The notes beneath the pieces are model-generated. The model saw only the letters and a list, made by a program, of their open reading frames with translations. It ran no database searches and had not been told where the DNA came from. From Synergistaceae bacterium (lineage in GTDB: Bacteria; Synergistota; Synergistia; Synergistales; Aminobacteriaceae): a stretch of DNA of 11,090 nt. The position numbers and the translations under genes were made by a program. Location: positions 1-11,090 of the forward strand of contig JAFSNU010000169.1 in the NCBI GenBank assembly GCA_017447325.1, given 5' to 3'. The stretch's first letter is position 1. Every line of letters starts with the position of its first letter. Of this stretch, positions 1-6,009 are shown in pieces.

Positions 1-61
1 AAATTGCTTGTGCAAAGAAGATTGAGAGAGTACGGGCATGTACTCTCGAGTAGGGCAATTT
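1..61 (+). rRNA. 5S ribosomal RNA, 3' half (cut by the window start)
   Basis: By eye, bases 2-21 align without gaps to the E. coli 5S segment that leads into loop E, keeping the AA, GC, GC, GA and G positions. Next comes a perfect 8-bp hairpin (26-33 with 40-47, loop 34-39), where the helix IV arm should be. The segment GAGTAGGG at 48-55 then resembles the conserved 3' strand of loop E (GAGAGTAGGG in E. coli). The RNA would end near 61, and a terminator follows 30 bases later, as expected at the end of an rRNA operon. The 5' half lies outside the window. Bases 1-7 are also complementary to 55-61, so a small independent hairpin RNA is an alternative. A covariance-model search would decide. Confidence 0.55.
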
Positions 62-90
62 GTAATTTAAAATTTAGTTAAATATAAATT

Positions 91-133
91 AAAGCGTGAG
101 GGCGTTAATAAAAGTCTTCACGCTTTAATTTTT
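91..133 (+). terminator. Intrinsic terminator after the 5S rRNA
   Basis: A perfect 9-bp stem (91-99 with 118-126, AAAGCGTGA/TCACGCTTT) is followed by AATTTTT at 127-133. It lies 30 bases past the end of the likely 5S rRNA and before the next promoter, so it probably ends the rRNA operon. Confidence 0.75.
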
Positions 134-163
134 GAGGACATTAAATTAATTTAAAAATTTAAG

Positions 164-193
164 TTGACAAATCAAAAAATACCGCGTTATACT
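164..193 (+). promoter_or_regulatory. Near-consensus sigma-70 promoter
   Basis: TTGACA at 164-169 and TATACT at 188-193 are separated by 18 bases. The -35 box is perfect, and AT-rich DNA lies upstream (134-163) like an UP element. The predicted start is near 200. No gene begins until about 452-467, so the transcript would carry a leader of roughly 260 bases that includes the hairpin at 370-419. Confidence 0.6.
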
Positions 194-223
194 GAACTTG
201 AAAATTTTTCACTAGCAACAAAG

Positions 224-237
224 TTTTTACGTAAAAA
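224..237. promoter_or_regulatory. 14-bp perfect palindrome in the leader
   Basis: TTTTTACGTAAAAA is a perfect inverted repeat centred about 35 bases downstream of the TATACT box at 188-193. It could be an operator for a dimeric regulator acting as a roadblock. In such AT-rich DNA it could also be chance. No regulator is recognisable from the motif. Confidence 0.25.
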
Positions 238-267
238 TGTTGAATTTATTTTAGGCTGAAAGGATGT

Positions 268-295
268 TTTTTGACGTGGCGGCAAATGTTATAAT
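268..295 (+). promoter_or_regulatory. Extended -10 promoter
   Basis: TGTTATAAT at 287-295 is a perfect extended -10 element. A weak -35 (TTTTTG, 268-273) lies 16 bases upstream. The more attractive TTGACG at 271-276 is only 13 bases from the -10 box, too close to work as its partner. A start near 302 would give a transcript of about 118 bases if it stopped at the hairpin at 370-419. Confidence 0.5.
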
Positions 296-369
296 TAGCT
301 CACAGCTCACAAGTGGCTTGTCCTTTGGCAAAAAATTTGTAATTTTATATAATTCTTAAAATATAGATT

Positions 370-419
370 TACCCAATTTTAGGTGAGGATTGCGCCCTCA
401 TCTAAGATTGGGTATTTTT
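370..419 (+). terminator. Strong intrinsic terminator or attenuator in the leader of the beta-helix gene
   Basis: A continuous stem of about 19 bp (370-388 with 396-414, two G-T wobbles) closes a 7-base loop and is followed directly by TTTTT (415-419). It has every sign of a factor-independent terminator. It lies downstream of both candidate promoters and only 18 bases before the Shine-Dalgarno of the next gene. There is no upstream open gene for it to end, so it either controls expression of the gene at 467 or ends a short non-coding RNA. I saw no competing antiterminator stem and no known riboswitch core in 200-370. Confidence 0.75.
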
Positions 420-436
420 GTTACATAAAAATATAT

Positions 437-443
437 AGGAGGT
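437..443 (+). promoter_or_regulatory. Shine-Dalgarno with unusual spacing to the first ATG
   Basis: AGGAGGT is a perfect ribosome binding site. The first in-frame ATG (467) is 23 bases further on, and the in-frame GTG before it (464) is 20 bases on, both too far for normal initiation. The in-frame codon at 8 bases' spacing is ATC (452), followed by ATA (455). Starting at ATC would add Ile-Lys-Arg-Val and give the signal peptide its missing positive n-region. The site therefore suggests initiation at a rare codon, or a G-to-C change or sequence error at 454. Confidence 0.6.
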
Positions 444-466
444 TATATTATATCATAAAACGCGTG

Positions 467-3400
467 ATGCAATTTATTTTGCTGGTCGCGCTTGTTTTAA
501 TACTCGCTGCTTCGGCTGTAAACGCTGCGACTACTTACAGGGTCACGAAGAACGGCACTGGCACTGACGATAACGTAGTTATTTTGCCGAATACAACAAG
601 CTACACAAAACTCAGCGACTTAATTAGCGGCGATGTGCTGAAAGACGGAGACATAGTAGAGATCGGCGCGGGGACGTACACGCTGTCCGCAACGCTCAAG
701 ATTAACAAGAAGATCACCCTCAAGGCTGCGGACAGTACAAACAAGCCGACGCTGAAGCTGGCGGACAGTGTGACCAGCGGCACAGATAGCGGCAGTGTAA
801 TTTATTTAACCGTTGCCGATGTCACCATCGACGGGTTTAAGATTGTTGCAGGACCAGGCACAACCCTGAACAGCAACAAGCTTGGTGCTGGAATATATCT
901 TACCAAGTCATCTGCGACCATACAAAACTGCGAGTTCGATACGACTACGTCATCAACTATCCACGGTAATGGATTAGCTATCAGAACCGCTACAGCAGGA
1001 GATACAGGGACAATAACAATCAAAGGCTGCACTTTCTCAAGGCCAACGACTGCCTTAGATACCAGCACGACTGTAGGCCCGGGTGCAATTTTTGCGCAGA
1101 CAGGAGCATCTGGGTCTACAGACGTTGAGGTTAATATAGTAGTTGAAGACTGCACATTTACAAATAATTTAGCCAATTCCGGCGGCGGAATTTATTTTCA
1201 TAGTGCCAGCACCAGCAAGACGTCAAGCTTAACGGTGAGGAACTGCCTCTTTGACGGTAACAAGGCAACAGTTACTGCTACCGGCAGCTACGGCGGCGGC
1301 GGAATTTCAATTAATGCTAACACTTTAGCTCATAGCGCAGCAGTGGAAATAGACAGCTGCACTTTCAAGGACAATAAAGCGGCAGGCGGTGGCGGAATTT
1401 CTATAGTGACAGCATACGGTGGTACTGCAGGTAGTTTAACATCAAGCTTCGCTATTAAAAACTGTACGTTTAGCGGTAACAAAGTTAACATAGCAAAATC
1501 TAATGACTCACACGGCACTCACGGTCGCGGCGGAGCTATCGCAGTCTGGCACACTAAGAATGTCGATGTCACCAACTGCACATTCGTCGGCAACGGTTTT
1601 GCAGAAAGCACAAACGGTGACGGTGCGGAGGTTGCAATATCCGATGTAACAACCAACAATATAACATCTGCTGTCTCCGAGGTCACCCTCACCAACTGCA
1701 TCATAGCCAACGATACGCCGAGCAGCATCTATAACGCTAAAAACGGCACGATGAAGCTCGTGAACTGCGCATACCCTGAAACTGCAATTGACTCAACGAC
1801 AGGAGGCTCTACAACTCAGTCCTACACGGCAACGCTTGCGGCGAACTGGGCGGGCAGTCATTCATCAAGCACGTTTAAAGTTAATAACGTGACGCATACG
1901 ATTTATAAGCTCAAGGCAGCCGACGAAAAATTAATCACCGGCGGGACTGCAACCGGCGCGGCGAAGAAAGATCAGATAGGCGCAGCCCGCAGCACGTCCA
2001 AGCCAAGCATCGGCGCGATAGAATATTTAACGGCTGAAATCAGCAATGAGGCAACACTGCCTGAAGGCACGGTCGGCACGGCGTACAGCGTGAGCTTAAC
2101 GGCTGCATTCACTCCGGCTCAGACCGGCGCGGAGTTCAAATGGGCACAAGCCAGCGGCACAATCCCGGCCGGCTTGACCTTTGACGATGAAGACGCGACA
2201 ATCACCGGCACGCCCACTACAGCAGACACGTACACGTTCTCAATTACTGCGACAGGCTCGGGCGATCTTTATAATAATTACACAGCATCGAAAATTTTTA
2301 CGATTAAGATTAACGCAGCTCCTGTTAAGCCGCCTATTGTTGTCTTATCAAGCCCTGACATAGGCACTGTTGCAATAAGCTTGACCAACGCGGTCGGCTC
2401 TAATAAATCTGCGTTCAGCGTCAAGTCAAGCGATATAACGCTCGTTGCGGCAAGCACTGACTTGACCCAAGGCGTGAAAGTTAATAAAAATGTTTATAAA
2501 GTAGCTTCGCCGGACACGACGCCGATCTTCTCAGTCAACAGCGGCAACGCAAAATTACTCGGCGCGTACATGACCAACGACGACACCAGCTGGAAGGACA
2601 CGGGCAATTTAGACGCGCTTAATATTTTTAATTTAAAATCGATTAAAGGCCAGGAAGCTTTCAGCGAGACTAAACCTGATTATTACAGATTCCAGTTCAG
2701 CGTCAGTGACGATTATTATTTTATACTCGAGCTGTCTGTTTTGTTAAGCGGCGAGCCTGAGCCTGTGAAAGAGCCAGATCCAGAGACGGAGCCTGAACCG
2801 GAGACGGAGCCTGAACCGGAGCCAGAGCCTGAACCTGAGGTATCGGAAGAAGTTGTAAGCGGAAGCGTGACAGACCCGACTCAAGAGGTCACAGTCGACG
2901 GCGAGACTTATTATAACGTTCCGGCAAACGGAGACAATAATTTAGTGACGCAGAACAAGAGCGGCACGTGGCAGATGCCCGAGACTATTAATTTAGATTA
3001 TGTTTACGGCGGCTTGAGCGGCATGCGAAATAGAGTAATAAACAATCCGCGCTACACTAACCAGCTCAAGTCAGGCAAATTTGCTCCGAATGCAGACGGC
3101 AAGTTTACTCGTATCGGCGCGTCTCTTTCAACGCCAGTTCATCCCGGCACGTTAATTATGACATGGCTTAGACCCGTCGGCTGGACTCTTCCGTTCATAA
3201 ACGGCTTCGCTCAGAGCGGCCTGACTCGAGTTGCAAAAGTTGAGAACGGCGAGATAATCGGCGTTATGATCGTTCAGAATGAGACGACCAGCGGCGACGC
3301 AAGTGAAGAAATCACGACGCTTGATATCGACACGTCAAATTTAAGAGATCCGGACAGCACGGACGTGAAAGTACCGGTGCCTCAGGGCAAGTATGCTGTT

Positions 3401-3661
3401 AGCTATTCGACTTTGTTCGGCGAAGTTGCAGGAACACTCAGCGGCGATATCGAACTTGCGGCTGCAAATTACACAGAGCCAGAGCCGATAATTGATCCTG
3501 AGCCAGAGCCTGAACCTGCAGACGATGACGAAAGCGGCGATGACGACACGCAACCAACGAGCAGAGGCGGCGGCAGCGGAGGATGCAACGCTTTAAACGC
3601 GTCAAGCCTGCTCGCATTAGCAGCTTTAGCTTTAGCTTTTAAGTTTAAGCAGCGCGGCTAA
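467..3661 (+). CDS. Secreted right-handed parallel beta-helix protein with Ig-like domain and GCN C-terminal sorting tail
   Basis: From ATG 467 the protein has about 1064 residues; the open frame runs back to a GTG at 383, but that lies inside the terminator stem. Residues 1-20 are a signal peptide ending VNA. Residues of about 30-450 form a beta-helix: at least nine rungs repeat a pattern like I-x-N-C-T-F-x-x-N, many preceded by GGGI, which stacks Cys on successive turns. A putative-Ig (He_PIG-like) domain covers roughly 523-620 (PEGTVGTAY, PAGLTF, GTPTTADTYTF). An unrecognised domain follows, then a Pro-Glu linker (about 763-792), a second unrecognised domain, another Pro-Glu and acidic linker (from about 1003), and the tail SGGCN plus hydrophobic helix plus FKFKQRG. 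Beta-helices of this type bind or cleave polysaccharide or act as adhesins. No catalytic residues could be identified, so the role is inferred as a surface protein. The true start may be ATC 452. Confidence 0.85.
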   Translation: MQFILLVALVLILAASAVNAATTYRVTKNGTGTDDNVVILPNTTSYTKLSDLISGDVLKDGDIVEIGAGTYTLSATLKINKKITLKAADSTNKPTLKLADSVTSGTDSGSVIYLTVADVTIDGFKIVAGPGTTLNSNKLGAGIYLTKSSATIQNCEFDTTTSSTIHGNGLAIRTATAGDTGTITIKGCTFSRPTTALDTSTTVGPGAIFAQTGASGSTDVEVNIVVEDCTFTNNLANSGGGIYFHSASTSKTSSLTVRNCLFDGNKATVTATGSYGGGGISINANTLAHSAAVEIDSCTFKDNKAAGGGGISIVTAYGGTAGSLTSSFAIKNCTFSGNKVNIAKSNDSHGTHGRGGAIAVWHTKNVDVTNCTFVGNGFAESTNGDGAEVAISDVTTNNITSAVSEVTLTNCIIANDTPSSIYNAKNGTMKLVNCAYPETAIDSTTGGSTTQSYTATLAANWAGSHSSSTFKVNNVTHTIYKLKAADEKLITGGTATGAAKKDQIGAARSTSKPSIGAIEYLTAEISNEATLPEGTVGTAYSVSLTAAFTPAQTGAEFKWAQASGTIPAGLTFDDEDATITGTPTTADTYTFSITATGSGDLYNNYTASKIFTIKINAAPVKPPIVVLSSPDIGTVAISLTNAVGSNKSAFSVKSSDITLVAASTDLTQGVKVNKNVYKVASPDTTPIFSVNSGNAKLLGAYMTNDDTSWKDTGNLDALNIFNLKSIKGQEAFSETKPDYYRFQFSVSDDYYFILELSVLLSGEPEPVKEPDPETEPEPETEPEPEPEPEPEVSEEVVSGSVTDPTQEVTVDGETYYNVPANGDNNLVTQNKSGTWQMPETINLDYVYGGLSGMRNRVINNPRYTNQLKSGKFAPNADGKFTRIGASLSTPVHPGTLIMTWLRPVGWTLPFINGFAQSGLTRVAKVENGEIIGVMIVQNETTSGDASEEITTLDIDTSNLRDPDSTDVKVPVPQGKYAVSYSTLFGEVAGTLSGDIELAAANYTEPEPIIDPEPEPEPADDDESGDDDTQPTSRGGGSGGCNALNASSLLALAALALAFKFKQRG
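2755..2841 (+). repeat. Pro-Glu linker repeat
   Basis: The segment encodes alternating Glu-Pro units. It contains two identical 18-base tandem copies (2783-2800 and 2801-2818) and a third diverged copy (2819-2836). Such linkers are extended and stiff and usually separate surface domains. Perfect tandem copies suggest the linker length can vary by slippage in 18-base steps that keep the frame. Confidence 0.75.
3572..3658 (+). other. Synergist-CTERM-like sorting tail of the beta-helix protein
   Basis: A Gly/Ser-rich stretch leads to Gly-Cys-Asn (Cys codon 3584-3586), then about 18 hydrophobic residues rich in Leu and Ala, then FKFKQRG. The order of motif, helix and basic end is that of C-terminal protein-sorting signals. 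The Cys-containing form matches what I remember of the Synergist-CTERM family. This is the only Cys in the C-terminal half, which suggests it is the processed or modified residue; that last step is inference. Confidence 0.7.
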
Positions 3662-3692
3662 TATAAATTAAATTATTAAATTAAATATAATA

Positions 3693-3725
3693 AAAGCGTC
3701 TCGCGGTAAAATTGCGGGACGCTTT
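3693..3725. terminator. Bidirectional terminator between convergent genes
   Basis: A 12-bp stem (3693-3704 with 3714-3725, one G-T wobble) closes a 9-base loop. T-rich sequence follows on the plus side (ATTTAATAATT), and A-rich sequence precedes it (TATAATAA), giving a T-rich tail on the minus strand. It sits between the stops at 3661 and 3748 and can serve both genes. Confidence 0.8.
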
Positions 3726-3747
3726 ATTTAATAATTAAAAATTTTAT

Positions 3748-5895
3748 TTAAGCTTTAAATTTTAATTTTAATAATGCAATGGCCAAGAGCATTAATAATA
3801 ATCCTGAGCTTAAATTTAAATTATTGCAGCCCTCGTAACGCTGATTTGAATAGCTGCTTGACGAACTTGTGCTGACGTTCTTATTAGGATTTGTGTCAAC
3901 TGCTGTCATAGTGCTGAACTTTATTCCGCCCAAAGGCAGCTCTGCGGCTGTGTCATTGACAATAAGCGCAGTGATCGCCGGTTCATCTTCAGTAATTTTA
4001 CACGAGATTTTAAGCAAATAAAAATTGCTGCCAGACTTCTCACGCGTTATCGAATGCTTTAATTTTCTTACGCCAGAGGCCTCGACTTCAATATCTTTCC
4101 TTTTAAGCACGGTCTCGCTGTAGATCGGGAACTGTATTTCAGCTTTGTCTTTGTTAATATAAATCGTCCAGTCCTCGGCGCGTCTTGAATCAGGAATATA
4201 CGTAAAGGCCTTGATGCACGCGTCGGCTGCCGTCACTATGTCATAGCTTGACAAAGTTACATTTGACGGAGCAATTATATTAGATATTTTAGTCCCGTCT
4301 TGCCAAGCCAGGCCGTTGAGCGAGAAAAAGCTTGAGCCTGAGTTTATAATTGCGTTCTCTGTCTCAGAGCCGATAAGTTTTGTCTCGACTGCAATAGGCG
4401 CAGGGCCGGCCTCGTTGGTCAAGCTTAATATTATCGAGAACATGCAGCCTTTCTCTATTGCAATAGCTTTAGGCAGCTTTACTACATGCCAGCCGGGATA
4501 TTCAAACTCGCCCGTTGCCGCAGAGAGCTGCTCATTTGAAAGCGGTGAAGTCACAGCTGTTATATTGCCTTGCTTATAAATATAAAACTCGTAGGTCATG
4601 TTCGGCTCTGTCGTATAAAATCCAATCTCGCGGAGCTTTTCATGATCGCCGGCTATTCTTAACGCAGCAGCAGACCACGCGTTGGAGCTGCCCTCGCCCG
4701 AGCCTAAATATATTTTGCCGGTATAGCCTAATAAATCATTGCCGTAATGTCTTATATGCCGGTCGTAAGCTTCGGTTATAAATGCCATGGGCGTCTTTAA
4801 CGGCTCTTCGTACGAGATATAAAAATAGCCGTTGTCTCCCCAGTCTGAGCCCCAGCTGTTCTGAGCGATCCATGCGCCGTTTGAGACAGGCATGTTTAGA
4901 TCGCCCGAGTTTAGCGCAAAATTTTCACGCGGATAATTATCGTCCCAGCCGGTTATTAAAATATTATGAACGCATAAAAATTTTGCATCGCCGCTGCTGA
5001 CGCTCTTAGAATAATAAGCGTTATTATTAAAATTATTATTATATAAATCTATTCCGGCAGCGACAGCTCCGTTGCTGAGTATCATAGTTTTAACAAAGTC
5101 TCTGGCGTATCTGTTGTTTATATATAAATCATTACTTGAGTTAGAGCTATAGCTTGAGCTTGAGTTAAGAAATAATGCTTCTGTAACTCGAATAGCCGGA
5201 GTGTAATCGCTTGCGCTCATGATCTGAGCCGGCATTGGCGCAGTCGAATTATAAGTTCTTGAAGTTCCGTTCACGGTAAGATTAAAAGGAAAGGACGGCC
5301 TGCTGTCAGATTCTTCAGGCCTCCAAGGCAGCACGTATTCCGCCGGATACATGAGCTGAGAGCTTAACGTTGGTCCGTCTAATCTTGCAAATAAAGCCAA
5401 AGCCTTTAAATTATTATCTTTGCCGTTCTCTATAATATTAACGGGCAGAATGTCTGTGTTTAAAGTAGTTACAGCCTGGCTCTGCTGAGATGCGTCATTG
5501 CTGTCAAGGCCGTCATCATCATCTATATCTTCAACGAAAGTATAAGCGCGCCCCGAGTTCGAATTTGCGTCGTTGTAAACGAACCATGCCGTATGCAATG
5601 CCGACAAATCTAAACTAATCGCATTATAATTTTTTAATAAATAATTTGACTCAAGCGCGCTCATGATTGCGAACGTCCAAGCGTTGCCGTGCTGTCCCTG
5701 ATTTTTAACTTGACTTACTAAATTTTCGTCCGCAAGATTAAAGCTCTCGGGAAAATAGCTCTCATAATCGCTGTCCTCGCTTGTATTAATCTCTATGTCG
5801 TCTATGTCAAACGAATCTTCAGCTATTGCAGACGCCAAGCCCGCGAAAATAATTAAAGCTAAAATTATTAAGAGCTTGAATAATTTTATTTTCAT
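3748..5895 (-). CDS. Secreted papain-fold (C1 family) protein with lectin-like domain and GCN tail; catalytic Cys replaced by Ala
   Basis: From ATG 5895 the protein has 715 residues and a clean signal peptide (MKIKLFK, hydrophobic core, ASAIA). A frame extension to 5967 is rejected because the Shine-Dalgarno-like GGGGTGAG lies about 10 bases before 5895. The C1 fold is clear: VKNQGQHGNAW near residue 70, VHNILITGWDDN near 310 and QNSWGSDWGDNGYF near 346. These are the oxyanion Gln, the His and the Asn of papain enzymes. The nucleophile position reads Ala (codon GCT, 5680-5682), so the protein should not cleave peptides. A lectin-like domain of the kind attached to bacterial C1 proteins follows (about 380-590, including FYTTEPNMTYEFYIYK), then a beta-rich region and the tail GCNNLNLSS, a hydrophobic helix and KLKFKA. 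It is probably a surface-held binding protein or pseudoenzyme. It is the last gene of the minus-strand run and ends at the shared terminator. Confidence 0.88.
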   Translation of the reverse strand: MKIKLFKLLIILALIIFAGLASAIAEDSFDIDDIEINTSEDSDYESYFPESFNLADENLVSQVKNQGQHGNAWTFAIMSALESNYLLKNYNAISLDLSALHTAWFVYNDANSNSGRAYTFVEDIDDDDGLDSNDASQQSQAVTTLNTDILPVNIIENGKDNNLKALALFARLDGPTLSSQLMYPAEYVLPWRPEESDSRPSFPFNLTVNGTSRTYNSTAPMPAQIMSASDYTPAIRVTEALFLNSSSSYSSNSSNDLYINNRYARDFVKTMILSNGAVAAGIDLYNNNFNNNAYYSKSVSSGDAKFLCVHNILITGWDDNYPRENFALNSGDLNMPVSNGAWIAQNSWGSDWGDNGYFYISYEEPLKTPMAFITEAYDRHIRHYGNDLLGYTGKIYLGSGEGSSNAWSAAALRIAGDHEKLREIGFYTTEPNMTYEFYIYKQGNITAVTSPLSNEQLSAATGEFEYPGWHVVKLPKAIAIEKGCMFSIILSLTNEAGPAPIAVETKLIGSETENAIINSGSSFFSLNGLAWQDGTKISNIIAPSNVTLSSYDIVTAADACIKAFTYIPDSRRAEDWTIYINKDKAEIQFPIYSETVLKRKDIEVEASGVRKLKHSITREKSGSNFYLLKISCKITEDEPAITALIVNDTAAELPLGGIKFSTMTAVDTNPNKNVSTSSSSSYSNQRYEGCNNLNLSSGLLLMLLAIALLKLKFKA
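3751..3834 (-). other. Synergist-CTERM-like sorting tail of the C1-fold protein
   Basis: The C-terminus carries Glu-Gly-Cys-Asn (Cys codon 3826-3828), then NLNLSS, a Leu-rich helix and KLKFKA. It shares GCN, Leu-Asn and Ser-Ser spacing with the tail of the convergent beta-helix gene. The two proteins therefore probably use the same export and anchoring machinery, which is not encoded in this window. Confidence 0.68.
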
Positions 5896-5939
5896 GTTTT
5901 TTAAACTCACCCCGCTAAATTTAAATTTTAAATTTAAAA

Positions 5940-5967
5940 ATTTTAAATAAACTTGACCGCTCGACAA
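5940..5967 (-). promoter_or_regulatory. Possible promoter for the C1-fold gene
   Basis: On the minus strand TTGTCG (5967-5962) and TAAAAT (5945-5940) are 16 bases apart, upstream of the ATG at 5895. The 114-base gap after the channel gene is wider than the other gaps in this run. Both boxes are imperfect and the DNA is AT-rich, so read-through from upstream is equally likely. Confidence 0.25.
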
Positions 5968-6009
5968 AATTTCACGACCTCTAATTCACGCCTTTATTAA
6001 ATTTTAAAC

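Noticed and set aside
271..295. TTGACG paired with TATAAT as a standard promoter
   Set aside because: The spacing is 13 bases, too short for sigma-70; the extended -10 reading explains the site better.
200..370. A known riboswitch in the leader
   Set aside because: I could not find the core of a c-di-GMP, TPP, SAM, cobalamin or other familiar riboswitch, nor an antiterminator stem competing with the hairpin at 370-419.
383..466. GTG at 383 as the start of the beta-helix gene
   Set aside because: It lies inside the stem of the terminator at 370-419, has no ribosome site, and would place 28 non-signal residues before a clear signal peptide.
2755..2841. CRISPR-like or mobile-element repeat
   Set aside because: The repeats are in-frame Pro-Glu codons within a linker, with no spacers and no flanking inverted repeats.
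5896..5967. Upstream ATG (5967) for the C1-fold gene
   Set aside because: The extra 24 residues are encoded by A/T-rich intergenic repeats and precede a complete signal peptide; a Shine-Dalgarno-like site serves the ATG at 5895 instead.
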